From: Isoetes taiwanensis
Lineage: Eukaryota; Streptophyta; Lycopodiopsida; Isoetales; Isoetaceae
Reading direction: 5' to 3'
Length of the DNA: 64,000 nt
Assembly (NCBI GenBank): GCA_021234155.1
Contig: JAJEKV010000109.1
Coordinates: forward strand, 2,722,738-2,786,737
Shown here: positions 31,333 through 44,194 of the stretch, piece by piece
Layout: each line of letters begins with the position of its first letter
Numbering within the stretch: the stretch's first letter is position 1
Notes under the pieces: model-generated
Seen by the model: only the letters and a program-made list of their open reading frames with translations
Database searches by the model: none
Told to the model about the DNA's origin: nothing
Position numbers and translations under genes: made by a program

Positions 31333-33002
31333 TGTAACGGACCTAGCAACCTAGCACCAACATTGAGATGTAAGTAACGTTGCCATTATATAAGAGTGCA
31401 TTTTCAAGGTAAAATAAATGATTATGTGCTAGGAATACATGCATGCAATGTGTCCATGCATGCAGTGTATGCATGCATGCATGCAAGGGCATTGCTAGGT
31501 TATATAAGTGCAACAATATTATTCTTGATTTCTTAGGGGGGGAAGGAGTTTTCCATGGGGAAAGAAGTTTTTTATGTGATGGTGAAGCATTTGGAAGGAG
31601 ATAGATTGCAGATGGATTGTTGAAGGAGCGAAGTTGTGTGAGAGATCCGGGGCGCGCTTTGGGAGCCTGAGAGGAAAAAAGCGGGATTCGGTGGGGATCA
31701 AGCCTTACACCGGGTTTTCTAGTGTTTGTATAGCTGTGTTGATTTAATAATGATTGCTTTGAACGTAGTATAAACTTGGAGTTAAATCATATGAGCATGG
31801 TCATGAATAGAATAGAATAGGCATGCATGGTTAATGGATAGCGAGCATATTAACCAATTCAATAAACTAGTTAGCAGGGTTATGGAAGCCACCGTCATTA
31901 AGGTTATAAGTAGTAATTTGAAGGAAGTTGATCTAGTTAAAAGTAATAAGATATTAGTGAAGGTTGTATTTTGCTTAAGCACAGGGCATTGCATGTTGCA
32001 TGGTAGAGATAGTAATGTTTATATGAGGATTTCCTTTGTTGCATGAGGTGTAAATTATGGAATTTCTAAGGTAAATTTGATATGGAAATGTGCCTAATTG
32101 ATATTGGGTGGAATTCATAGTATTGTGATCTATGTGTAGTATAATTCTTTGATATAGACCTCTGGGGCCGGAGTCTAGGTGCGATGGTCTAGACTCGCGG
32201 TTATTGCACAGTGCTATGGTATTATTTGAACATCGGGCGTTGGTACCATATGGTACAACGTCATGCACAGTTAAGTGGTCCTCCAATGCTGGACGCAGCG
32301 TGGATGGGTGTGTACACACGTGGTTACCCCGCCTCTATGTCACTGGCCTGATCAGCCGAGTTGACCTTGCTCAGACCCAGAGGAATATTGGTTGCAATGT
32401 TGATGCTATGATTGCTTGGTTATTGTATATGTGTTTTTAATGTTGGAATTAAGTTGCAATGGTCATGCTTGGTGTAATTATGCATTGTGATTATGCTTGT
32501 TGGACTAAGTAACCTAGGTTGCAGGGGCGAGGCTACGGTAAGGCTAAGTTATTGTTCTAAGTTAAGGCTTTGTGGTGATTGTTTTAAGATATATCCTAGA
32601 TCCCCGATCCCCACTTAGTCCATGTGACTAACCCCGTGGTTGATGGTGTAAGCAGAGGTGTGAGATGCTCCGGAAAGTAGCCAAGCTTCGGAAAGGCGAG
32701 AGTGGAAGTGTGTGGATTGCTATTCAATAAACTTGATTATTATTACTATTATTATTATTATTATATATGGGCTTGAAGTTACAATTATTAAGATCATTCA
32801 TAGTGTGCGGGGATATTGCTGAGTAATGGGCAAGTACATGTTTGGAACCTTAGAATATGTACAAAGATTAAATTCTTTACCTAAGTGTTATTGTTGCAGA
32901 TGCATGAGTTAATTTCTTAAGTTTTAAGCTTAAGTAGATCCAATGGTCGAGATTGATGGGATCTCCGTTACCATAAAGGTTAACCGCCGGGCCCAAATCA
33001 CA
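31333..33002 (+). repeat. 5' LTR of non-autonomous element
   Basis: Starts TGTAACGGACC and ends AAATCACA. Carries a (CATG)n patch near 31437-31487 and an (ATT)n run near 32743-32764. Differences from the 3' copy are concentrated at CAG/CTG, e.g. 31620-31700 against 35761-35840. Confidence 0.9.
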
Positions 33003-35471
33003 GCTTGGTATCGAAAAAGGTCTCGAAGTTCGAGTCTCCATGGGTGCCTATATGCATGGGTAATTTGCAAAGACTTGGTAATCATTGAGACATGGTATAG
33101 ACTTGGATGCTCGAGGGGCGAGCATAGTTCTAGTGGGAGAGACCAGAACGGGCCCATGGTAGACCGCCGAGTATTGAACCTTGAATGTGCACGTGGGGCG
33201 TTCCGGAGACACCGCATAAATGGGTAGAAGCGACTACTCATAAACGTCTAGACGGTTTTGCCCGATTGGTTAAGGGCATGTCGGTAGGAACGCCACAGTT
33301 GGTATCAGAGCATAGTTGGATCCTTGGATGTATGATAACGAAGTCTAGATTCAAGTTGAGGTTGTTGGATTATGCTAATAGTATTCAATTGAATATATGT
33401 GGAGATGATGGCCTTAGAGGAGGCGTGACAAATTGTTTTATGAAGGTATGTGAAATTGATTACATGGTATTTCTATAATCTTGGTTGATTTTCTATCCTG
33501 CAAAGCAGATAAGCTAGAAAAATGTACTTCATCAAGGGGCTAACTTTGATTTAGGGTTGCCAATGTGCGCATAGCATGGAAGTGATGCTTGAGGGAGATT
33601 AAGTTACAGGTATTGCGTTTCACTTTGGTAACCACTTCTTATAATGTAGATGTGATCTCGTAGTAGCATACTCTGGTGGCAAGAAAATTTAGAATAAGCA
33701 AATTGCATGATATATAATGCCTATGATATTCAGGGAAGGTTCATCTCACCATATCGGGTGAATAAGATTCTTGATGTGATGTTAGGTGCATCCTTTTGAA
33801 GCTAAAAATTGAGAAAACCAGGCAGCATCTATATATTGCTATCCAGTGGTGAAATAACAATAAGTTGCTAAGTTGATAGCATTCAGGCTATGGTGGGATA
33901 AGGTTACAACACGGTGGTTGTAAGACAAGTTTTGAGAATGCTTAGATATGCTTATAAAATAAGATTGGCGTGATAGTCAGATTGAAGCTCATGTGTAAAT
34001 AGCGGATGTGTGGACGTAGAAGGAAATGTCATGATTACATCATGGTCCTACTTGAGGTCTATAAAGTTGTTGGCCTTAGGGTTATGGCTAGAATAGTCGG
34101 TGATAGCCTTGAAAAAGTTCTTGGCCTTGAAAAACTTCTTGAAGTATAAGAAAGCTTTAATGGAACAAAGTGGTCGGGTTACGCATTTATATTTAGAGAA
34201 TGATATACACTTAAATTATGGCAGATTGAAGAATTGATTGGCCAAGATTGAACAATGTTATCTATCTTATGGATAAGGAAGCGTAAGACGATGAATAGAG
34301 GAATAACATATTTAATCGTGGTAGTAGGTGAACCATGAAATTGAACGAAAGAGTTGTCGATAAGGCCCGCACATGAGATAAAGGCAGAGGGGAATGTATA
34401 GACATGGGGAAGTGCCATTTTTGAAAATCTTAGAACGTAATAGAAGAGTTGTAAGTACATCTAGTAATGGTGCTTCCATGTATTGTAATTATTTGGCATG
34501 CTAGAAGTGATTGTAAATTAATGGAGGGATGGTGATTGCATTAATTGATTAAGGATACAGTCAAAGGATTGAAGTTGTGAACGAAATACATGAAGTAAGA
34601 GCTTCACTGAAATTAACGGCAATTGATGCCTATAAAATCTTGTTGAAAGACTAACCAGTGTGATGGGGTAATATGTATGGAAGTAGACTAAATATAGAGG
34701 CCAAGTGTATAGCCTAGGATACTTCAATGTCATTGGATGAACTCGTAGAGGAATTCTCTGTACCATGGGTTATAATTCTTATGGGATCCCTTGTATCAAC
34801 TTAAGCATACCTAGCTATAAGATACCCAGACTGGGGGACTTGATTATGTATTTTACTTGTTACTTTTTGGATTTGGCCACCCAAGAAGTCTCAAGAGATT
34901 ACATATCTAGTTCGACCTGAGTATCTCTTTGGAATGGTGGGTTTTTTTTCTATGGCACGTACCTTCTTTATGAAAAGTTGCGTTAACTGCATTATGTTTA
35001 TTATATTGAATTGGATATGTAGTATACTCATAATATTTGAGTTAGTTCTAGACTTGGCGGTATGTTAAATTGAAAGTTAGAAGGGTCGTGCATTGGAGCT
35101 ATCTAATATGTATCTTTCCTTTAGCTTAAATTACTTGTATGAAGCTAGCTTTGAATTTTCAAGTTTGGAGATGCATCATCTTGGATTGGAAGGCTAAGCA
35201 ATTGTGTTTGACAAGGATGGGTCAGTTCTAAGGGACAAAATTGTATTCATTTGGGAGTATGTTGAATTGAGGATTAAGATGTGAAAGCATAAAGGGAAGA
35301 GACCCGAAAGTAATTAAGGAGGCAGACTATAAAAAAAAAAAAAAAAAAATTTAGATCAATGGTTGAGTTTGTTCCAATGAAGATGTCACAAAGGGAGATA
35401 CAAACTAGATTTTTCATGAGTGCTCTAAGATGCACCCATGAGGACATGGGTTGAATTTTTGGAGGAGAGAT
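33003..35471 (+). other. Non-coding interior of LTR element
   Basis: Begins with GCTTGGTATCGA, a damaged match to the TTGGTATCAGAGC primer site (the CAG is what is missing). An intact TTGGTATCAGAGCATAGTTGG-type sequence occurs again at about 33299. No frame resembles a retroelement protein. A pure A run lies at about 35331-35350. Purine tract GGAGGAGAGA at 35461-35470 is the probable PPT. Confidence 0.8.
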
Positions 35472-37155
35472 CAGAACGGACCTAGCAACCTAGCACCAAC
35501 ATTGAGATGTAAGTAACGTTGCCATTATATAAGAGTGCATTTTCAAGGTAAAATAAATGATTATGTGCTAGGAATACATGCATGCAATGTGTCCATGCAT
35601 GCAGTGTATGCATGCATGCATGCAAGGGCATTGCTAGGTTATATAAGTGCAACAATATTATTCTTGATTTCTTAGGGGGGGAAGGAGTTTTCCATGGGGA
35701 AAGAAGTCTTTTATGTGATGGTGAAGCATTTGGAAGGAGATAGATTGCAGATGGATTGTTGAAGGAGCGAGTTGTGTGCAGAGATCTGGGAGCGTTGCTG
35801 GGAGCACAGAGGAAGCAAGCGGGATTCCAGGTGGGGATCAAGCCTTACACCTGGGGTTTTCTAGTGTTTGTATAGCTGTGTTGATTTAATAATGATTGCT
35901 TTGAACGTAGTATAAACTTGGAGTTAAATCATATGAGCATGGTCATGAATAGAATAGAATAGAATAGGCATGCATGGTTAATGGATAGCGAGCATATTAA
36001 CCAATTCAATAAACTAGTTAGCAGGGTTATGGAAGCCACCGTCATTAAGGTTATAAGTAGTAATTTAAAGGAAGTTGATCTAGTTAAAAGTAATAAGATA
36101 TTAGTGAAGGTTGTATTTTACTTAAGCACCGGGCATTGCATGTTGCATGGTAGAGATAGTAATGTTTATATGAGGATTTCCTTTGTTGCATGAGGTGTAA
36201 ATTATGGAATTTCTAAGGTAAATTTGATATGGAAATGTGCCTAATTGATAATGGGTGGAATTCATAGTATTGTGATCTATGTGTAGTATAATTCTTTGAT
36301 ATAGACCTCTGGGGCCGGAGTCTAGGTGCGATGGTCTAGACTCGCGGTTATTGCACAGTGCTATGGTATTATTTGAACATCGGGCATTGGTACCATATGG
36401 TACAACGTCATGCACAGTTAAGTGGTCCTCCAATCTTTGGACGCAGGCGTGGATGGGTGTGTACACACGTGCGGTTACCCCGCCTCTATATGTCACCGGC
36501 CCGATCGGTAGAGTTGACCTTGCTCAGACCTAGAGGAATATTGGTTGCAATGTTGATGCTATGATTGCTTGGTTATTGTATATGTGTTTTTAATGTTGGA
36601 ATTAAGTTGCAATGGTCATGCTTGGTGTAATTATGCATTGTGATTATGCTTGTTGGACTAAGTAACCTAGGTTGTGGGCTGAGGCTACGGTAAGGCTAAG
36701 TTATTGTTCTAAGTTAAGGCTTTGTGGTGATTGTTTTAAGATATATCCTAGATCCCCGATCCCCACTTAGTCCATGTGACTAACCCCGTGGTTGATGGTG
36801 TAAGCAGAGGTGTGAGATGCTCCGGAAAGTAGCCAAGCTTCGGAAAGGCGAGAGTGGAAGTGTGTGGATTGCTATTCAATAAACTTGATTATTATTACTA
36901 TTATTATTATTATTATATATGGGCTTGAAGTTACAATTATTAAGATCATTCATAGTATGCGGGGATATTGCTGAGTAATGGGCAAGTACATGTTTGGAAC
37001 CTTAGAATATGTACAAAGATTAAATTCTTTACCTAAGTGTTATTGTTGCAGATGCATGAGTTAATTTCTTAAGTTTTTAAGCTTAAGTAGATCCAATGGT
37101 CGAGATTGATGGGATCTCCAGTTACCATAAAGGTTAACTGGCCAGGCCCGTCACA
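35472..37155 (+). repeat. 3' LTR of non-autonomous element
   Basis: 1684 bases matching 31333-33002. Begins CAGAACGGACC where the 5' copy has TGTAACGGACC; ends GTCACA before the ATTTC duplication. Confidence 0.9.
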
Positions 37156-37160
37156 ATTTC

Positions 37161-38030
37161 AGGCAAAGTTCCTGCTCTCTTGTTGGGATGTATCTCTATG
37201 GGAGAAGGTCGCAGAAAATTTGCCTTTCATAGTGCAAGTTGGTGTTGCTGAAAGGGTGCCATGGGACTGTCATGAAAATATTCACAAAGGCAAGCAATTT
37301 GTGAGATCAGTATATCGCCTTCTTTTAGCACCACAACCCCTCCAGTTGCCAGATGGGTGGCACCTACATGTTCCACAGCCCACTTTGTGTCGTACATGGC
37401 GATGGCTTTGGGATAGGTTGCTCCACCCTAAAGTCTCTGTACTGTGGTGGCAGGTTATCCACAGGTGCCTGCGGGTCAATGCCTTTCAACATCGCTATGA
37501 TTCTCGCATATCTGCAGTATGCCCGCTCTGCCTCTCAGATGTTGAGACTCTTGAGCATTGTCTCTTTGATTGTCCTGAGGTTCAACCAGCGTGGTCCTGG
37601 CTACAAGGTTTGTTTAATAGTACATTGGACTGTCGATGCATCCTTTTGGCGTCCTATCCCAACGCATGGCCTCCAGCTAAACAAAGGGTATTTCATCTTG
37701 GTTCCGGTTGTCTCCTATGGTCGATATGGGAGCGTCGCAGACACCACATCTTTCAGGGCATTTATTCATCTGCACACAGTGTTATTACAGTAGCCCAGAA
37801 AAAGATATTGACAGCCTACAGGTGTTCTTCCCTTGACTCAGAACTGGTGGAACGCATCTGGATTCAGTATCTTCGAATTGATTCTTATCATTAGTTTCCT
37901 ATTCTGGAGTAAGTACATTGTGCTCCAGGCTCGTGCTCCTGTGGCATCTCTGTGTGCTTACACAGTTAGATGAGACATGTAAATTTTGTACTTTTTCTCT
38001 AATTAATAAACTTTTTGGCTTTCGTCCTTC

Positions 38031-38059
<29 letters not shown>
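37161..38059 (+). pseudogene. LINE 3' end: RT zinc-binding domain and poly(A) tail
   Basis: The coding part ends at TAG 37892-37894. It holds the zf-RVT domain found after the RT of plant L1-type LINEs: WRWLWDRLLHPKVSVLWWQV, a conserved Trp-rich block, then a CPLCLSDVETLEHCLFDC zinc knuckle (CX2CX8HX4C), then WSWLQGLFN. A ~135-base 3' UTR is followed by about 29 A residues (38031-38059). The RT and endonuclease parts are absent, as expected of a 5'-truncated insertion. The LTR element separates it from its other part at 31249-31332. Confidence 0.88.
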
Positions 38060-38062
<3 letters not shown>

Positions 38063-38760
38063 ATCGTCGTGAATTTCAAGCCAGAGCGCACCAATATGAA
38101 GATATTGCATACGATCAATATGAAGAGGATGAACCTATTGACGAACCCGAGAATGAAGTCTTTCATGACGAGCCGATGCTCGATATGTTGCACGCTCTTC
38201 AAGAATTACCTGATATTGATTTAGATGATGTCGAGGATGGTGGTGGAGAGGATATGGTAGAAGATGTGGGATACCCTTCGAGGATTGGTCGTACTGACGA
38301 TGACCCTATTGTTATCGAAGCAGAAACGCAGTTATTTCTTGTGTCTCGAACCTCTCATTTGTCGGCGTGCCTGCTAATTCTCAATCTCCAAACCAAGTTC
38401 AAGTGGAGCAATGCTAGTGTCTCTGCTCTATTGAGGTGACATACTTATCAACTCTTTCTATCTTACCACCATCTCTATCTTTTATCTTACCACTCTTAGA
38501 TGCGCAGGTTATTGCACGATATGTAAGAAGAAACGATATAGAAGAACAATATGCCTACCGACAGATCTCAAGTTAAGAAAATGGTTCAAGCAACCGGCCT
38601 TGGTTATAAAGTCATACATGCATGTCCAAATAATTGTATGATCTTCTACCCCCCTGCCGAGCATGAAAAGTCCACTCATTGTCTCGTATGTAATGCACCG
38701 AGATACAGGAATGACCTAAAGGGACAACAGTACCTCAGAAGGTTATTCGACACTTTCTAA
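38060..38760 (+). pseudogene. CACTA (En/Spm) TNP2-type transposase fragment
   Basis: First block: an acidic N-terminal region (DEPMLDMLHALQELPDIDLD). Second block at 38551-38760, after a ~110-base gap with frame change, contains the highly conserved TNP2 text ATGLGYKVIHACPNNCMIFY then HCLVCNAPRYR, the CxxC...C zinc-like site at the head of the TNP2 catalytic region. The DDE core is absent because the sequence runs into CT-rich repeat. It is the flank of the LINE poly(A), so the LINE probably inserted next to or into this element. Confidence 0.8.
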
Positions 38761-38889
38761 TAATCCCAAGGTATATGCATCACCACTTCTCACAAATAGT
38801 TGTAGATTCACTTATTTTCAGTACTTATATATTGCCTATATTTATTCTAATATATTATACTAGAAAAGGGCCCGGCCTGACGGTCTGAC
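38761..38889. other. Spacer
   Basis: AT-rich, ending with GAAAAGGGCCCGGCCTGACG. Nothing recognised. Confidence 0.35.
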
Positions 38890-39280
38890 GGCTCTTCTCT
38901 CTCCTCTCTCTTCCCTTTTTCCTTTTTCTCTTCTCTCTCCTCTCTCTTCTTCCCCTCTCTCTCTTTCAGCTCTCGCTGCCCTCCCTCCCTCCCTCCCTCT
39001 CTCTCTCTTCTATCTCCTCTCTCTCTCTCCATCTCTTCTCTCTCCTCTCTCTTTCTCCTCTCTCCTCTCTTCTGTCTCTCTTCCCTCTCTTCTCTCTCCC
39101 CTCTCTCTCCTCTCTCCCTCTCCCCTCTTTTCCTTCTCTCGCCTATCTCTCTCCTCTCTCTTTATTTCTCCCTCCTCTCTCTTCTCTCTCCTCTCTCTTC
39201 TCTCTCCTCTCTCCTCTCTCTCCTCTCTCTTCCTTCTCTCTCCTCTCCTCTCTCTCTCCTCTCTCCTCTCTTTCTCTCTC
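38890..39280. repeat. Imperfect polypyrimidine (CT-rich) tract
   Basis: About 390 bases of TCTC/CCTC repeats, almost free of purines on this strand. The Glu/Arg-rich frames on the - strand are artefacts. Adjoins the LINE fragment that begins at 39281. Confidence 0.95.
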
Positions 39281-39782
<502 letters not shown>

Positions 39783-39857
39783 GGTTGGCCACATGATCAA
39801 AAAAAATTTGTCTCTCGCGCTATACGGCGGTTATTATGCTACTTATTCTAAACTGGG

Positions 39858-40100
39858 TGCACCCTGAACTACCACAGTCGTTGGATCTGTCGATCCTACG
39901 GCCCATATTGTATGTTGGAGCCTCTGGGTGCCTCTCGTTTCGCTTATGCTTTCGATTATGATGGGGTTTCCTATGATTTTGAAATGTCAAATACGAGTTT
40001 GCCTAAGGTTTTGATGCGATATCGAGACTCTATACGGCTTTGTATACGGATTTAGAAGATGTAATACGGGGTCTTGAACCTCTACCAAAAAAACTCAATA
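39858..40100. repeat. Dispersed repeat, copy 1
   Basis: Two blocks recur at 49845-50045 in exchanged order: GGGTGCACCCTGAACTACCA... through GATCCTACGGCCCATA (39858-39925), and GCCTAAGGTTTTGATG...CTCGAACCTCTACC-type text (about 39995-40100). No coding sense. Confidence 0.75.
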
Positions 40101-40589
40101 TCCTGATAAGTCTACATTAACCAACATTTCTCTATGAGCTCATGTAACTATTTTCTATCTTGAGTCTATGTTTTTTTTTTTATTTTTTTTTTTTTTTTTT
40201 TTTTTATAACAACCCATTCAATTATCTTAGGAATATATGGCCTATGGTTCTAAGATTTGTCATTTTAACATCCATATGAAATCCCCCTGGAACCCCCTGT
40301 TATTATGCTACTTATTTATACCGTATAGGCCGAGAGAAGATGGGAGATGAGCTTCTCTCGGGCCTTAACAGCGGCCGTTTCGAGCTCCCCCGCCGGATTT
40401 TTTCCCTCCTATTTGTCTCCGGCGATCCATCCCATATGGGATATTTCTTTCCTCAATCGATCTTCAAAATGACAGATATGGGATATTTCGAGCTCGTCTT
40501 CCCGCGTCCCATTTCCATTTGAAATCTCTGAAAAATCCATCCCTCACACCTTCGAGGCAGGAAATCTTCGCCTATAGCATCTTCCAAGC
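40101..40589. other. Spacer with T-run; probable 5' region of the Harbinger element
   Basis: Contains a ~35-base T-rich run near 40170-40205. GC rises from about 40320 (CGGGCCTTAACAGCGGCCG), as in a 5' leader. No element terminus identified. Confidence 0.35.
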
Positions 40590-41985
40590 ATGGATCCGGT
40601 AATTTTAGGTATGATTGCAATGCGTCTTAGGGCTATTTTGCTAGGTTTAGCATTGCAGAAGTTCTGCTTGGATCTCATTCAAGAGAACGAACTGGAAGAT
40701 CCTATGGCAATAGTCGAGGAAGAAGAGTTCGAAGAAGACAACACTAGTCTTCAATGTGTATGTTCAATATTGCTCTTGGCTGCAACCTCTCGACTAAGAA
40801 GACCTTAGAAGATTTTGGGTTTGTCGAGGTGCACCACACAATGGGATAACATTGACAATCATGCTTGAAATTGCCTTCCCTCATTTGAAGATGATATGTG
40901 GCATCAGTTCTATAGAATGAAGAGAAGGTCATTTGAAAAATTGGTTGGACTGATTGTGCCATACCTGATCAGGCCGGGTCAGAAAGTTAGGCTCCCTGTA
41001 GATCCCAGGAAAGCAGTAGCCATGGTACTTTACTTTCTTGCTCATGGAGAGATGCCATTGCATGTCGGCCAAAGATTTTATGTTGGAAAGGCCACAATCC
41101 AGAAATACACCAAGAAAGTGACTTTAGTTTTAGCATCCAAGACTATGCTTTACAAAAGGTTTGTTGCCTTACCCTCAGGTCAAAGACTACTTGATATCAT
41201 TAAGGAATTTGAAGATGCCACAGTCTGCCTAATATTTTTGGTGCTGTTGATGGTTCTCACATATTTCGCATGAAAGCCATGGAGAAAAGACAAAGGGGAT
41301 GATTATTACAGCAGACACAAAAGACATTCCTGCCTCATGCAAGGTGTAGTAACACACTCTCGAATATTTGTCAATGTATGCGTTAGTAGAACAGTTACGT
41401 GCATGATTCCAATCGGTTTAAGAAAGAGCCTATTGTACAAGAGGCTAGCATCAAAGCAGATTTTGCAGGGAACCTATTGTTCAAATGGCGGGGAAAAAAG
41501 ATTAATGAGAAGAGGTGAATTATTTGGATGCGGATGTAGCAGTTAGTATACCTCCAATGCTTTTTGGGGATTCGGCTTATCCAAGCGGAAGGTTTTTATT
41601 AAGGTTTTTCGGATGGCGCGGGTGCTTACGGCAAGTTCAATAAGAGGATTTGCAAAGGCGGGGGTTTGTGTTGAGAATGGTTTTGGTATAGTGAAAGAAA
41701 AATTCAGAATTTTGAAAGCTCTACGCCTATTCATGTTGGTAGGGCAGCCAATATTATTCATGCTGCCTGTGTCTTGTGGAATTTCTCGTGATAATGGAAG
41801 ACCTGGATATGGAAATGCTGCCCTTAGAACCAGAATTGCCAGATGTTGCCTACTATGAGACAGAGGACATGAATAAGAAATTGAAGAAGGAAGGGGATTT
41901 GATAAGACATGTAATTTTTCAGAATAGAGAAGGTAGAAACTAGTTTGATTCATTCCACACACCTCATCTGGTTTGAGGTGTTCCC
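40590..41985 (+). pseudogene. PIF/Harbinger (HARBI1-type) DDE transposase, decayed
   Basis: Read across three frames. N-terminal part: an acidic region, then SFEDDMWHQFYRMKRRSFEK, the conserved helix before the catalytic core, then VGKATIQKY. The catalytic region begins with VDGSHI (first Asp, about 41240-41270) in a shifted frame, continues through DSNRFKKE, then GDSAYP (second Asp, about 41565), and the end segment ENGFGIVKEKFRILKALRLF that carries the family's final acidic residue region. Stops and frame changes at about 40808, 41270, 41410 and 41510 make it non-functional as read. The Myb/SANT partner ORF is on the opposite strand (43390-46973) in the convergent arrangement usual for this superfamily. 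Confidence 0.85.
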
Positions 41986-43389
41986 ATTAATTGAATGTAT
42001 TACGCCATTTGTTGGCGTAAATATGTACATGAACTTTCATGGAATCATTGAATTGAAACATTTGAATTGAAACAATGTTTGGATTTTGTGCACTTCACCT
42101 AGGTATAGCAAAAGTAAAACAATGTTTGTATCTTAATAGATTGTTTGCAGACTTTAAAGAATGTTTGCAGAGTTTAAAGGAGGTTTGCAGACGAAAAATA
42201 ATGTTTCCACAGTGAAACAGTGTTTGCATGTTTCCTTCTAGTGAATGAACATATCTGTGAGAACAAATACGCCAGATAATGAATAAGACAATGAAAACAA
42301 GATAATAGACAAGTGTAGAAGATGATGAGCTGCTTTTATTTCCAAAAACTTCAGTCCATTACATGAACAAATTTGGAAAATAGAGTAGCCACAGAAATGT
42401 TTGTGGTCCCTGGAATGCTTCTAAACTACAACTAAACAATCCTAAACTCCATGAACCTCCTCCACTTAACCAGTAACAATAGCATTTACGAAAAATGGGT
42501 TAGTGAAAATGTAGAATATGCACAATCGAAGAATATCATTGGAAATCAAAAACACGTATTCACATTTCAATGATTTACAAAAAGTAAGACCATTTCATCA
42601 TGGTGCGAGTCCAAAATAAGGCCTATGGCGATTCGATTATCATACAACATTTCAGAACTAAACCACAAACGAAAAAAAAGGCACCGAGGTAAAAAAAAAT
42701 TTGAGTTCATGAAGAGGCTGCGTTCGAGAGAAAAAAGGTTCTTCAAAGCAGTAGGCTATTCTAGGCAGTTCTCACATGCAACTGAAGGAATCCGGACCTC
42801 CCAAAGGCACCATCTACCATGATGCTTGACGTGCACAAGCTCAACATGTGCTCTCTGGCGAAAGGGGGCTTGCTCAGCCCATGCAATCAACTCCGCTTCC
42901 ACAAAAACCTCTTCCATAGCCATGTAACCAAGAATAACTCTTTGGTTGTGAGGAGGCATGGAAACTCTTATCTTGCAGCTCCACAATTTCGTTGGACTCC
43001 TTTGTCATCTTCTTTGGAAGCACTACTTGTCGCTACCGCCATATCGGAAGAGCTTCGAAGGCGAAAGTACCACGGGGAAATGGGCCGGACCAAGACCTTG
43101 CGCCTTGCCATCTTGAGCCCAAAACAATAAAGATTCTAGCGCGAGAAACGAGACATGCATAATGGAATTTAAAGAGACATAGTACGAAACCTTTATGGTA
43201 TTATAATTTCATACTAGTCAAGATCAGGAATATTATTTCTCTCTCATTTTAATTCCAATTGAGATCCCCAAACCACTTAGAAAGGTATGTTCCAATCATA
43301 CTGAACCCGAACGAGAACATAGTCTTTTAACTAACTTCCATAAACTGAAGAACATAATGTAAAACGAGAGAATAAAAATTGAAAATGAC
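41986..43389. other. Region between Harbinger ORFs, possible - strand ORF
   Basis: Mostly non-coding, with a short internal repeat of TGTTTGCAGA near 42140-42225. On the - strand two frames look weakly protein-like: ATG at about 43112 for 47 codons (MARRKVLVRPISPWYFRLRS) and 42986-42756 (HVELVHVKHHGRWCLWEV). They may be exons or frames of one decayed ORF. I do not recognise it. Confidence 0.35.
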
Positions 43390-43965
43390 GGTCTTGGGAC
43401 AAAGGTCCATACCTCTAGATTGCATACTAATTTGTCTGTTTCGATGCGACCAACTTAGCAATTTCGGAAGAGTGTCTTTGGTCATTTGGCAAATGCTTTT
43501 CGTCATTGTAGCCATTGATTGGGCAATTTTTAAAGTATTGGCGGACCTCATGGACTCAATTCCCTAATCAGTTCATGTTTCTTAAGCAGATTCCTCCTTC
43601 ATGAAATCTAGTTTCCTTTTTTCATTTTCACCAAATTTGGTAGCCATGTTTGATATCCTGCTGCAATTTCTTCATCAATATGAACCCGAGATCTCTTTTT
43701 ACTTGTTGGCTTACCACTAACCCCTGGCTGATTACATGCAGCAGACCGAGGACTTGTGTCCGAAGGATTGAAAGCACTTGGAGTTTCTTTGCCAGAATTT
43801 TTTTCTTGTGCACTTGAATTGTCTTTGCTACCATTTGCTTCATTTGCAACAGGGGACACAGGGTTATCATCTGGAACGTTTACAAATTCTTCTTCCACAA
43901 ATGAAGCATTTGTTCCAATTGTCTCATAGAATGCATCAGACATGTAGGTATTTGGAACATGGTTA

Positions 43966-44112
43966 CCGGGAACGGCGTTCCGAACGCCGTTCCGGTTCCG
44001 AACACGTTCCGGGGCATGCCACGTTCCGGGAACATTTGTTCCCGTTCCAGATGTGTATGTTACCCGGAACGCCGTTCCGACAACGTTCCGGTAAGTTGGG
44101 AACGTTGTTCCC
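43966..44112. repeat. Subterminal GGAACG/CGTTCC cluster of hAT element 1
   Basis: About a dozen GGAACG or CGTTCC copies, several forming palindromes such as GGAACGGCGTTCC and GGAACGCCGTTCC, packed into ~145 bases next to the left terminus. Subterminal repeats of this kind are transposase-binding sites in hAT elements. The right end has fewer, related GTTCGG copies. Confidence 0.8.
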
Positions 44113-44194
44113 AACTATAAAATTTGTTTTGACCTTTTCCTTCATCTTTTTTTCTTATTTTTCACTTTTACTTTTGCAAATTTCGATTTGAGGT

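Larger units (their letters stand above)
31328..37160 (+). mobile_element. Non-autonomous LTR retrotransposon (LARD-like)
   Basis: Two ~1.67-kb LTRs (31333-33002; 35472-37155) are flanked by a perfect 5-bp duplication ATTTC (31328-31332; 37156-37160). The ~2.5-kb interior encodes no Gag or Pol, so it depends on enzymes from another element. A PBS-like sequence follows the 5' LTR and a purine tract precedes the 3' LTR. Length 5.8 kb with long LTRs fits the LARD class. Confidence 0.92.

Noticed and set aside
32930-33241. Opposed ~100-residue ORFs at the end of the 5' LTR
   Set aside because: Lie over LTR/PBS sequence, are not preserved in the 3' LTR copy, and show no family likeness.
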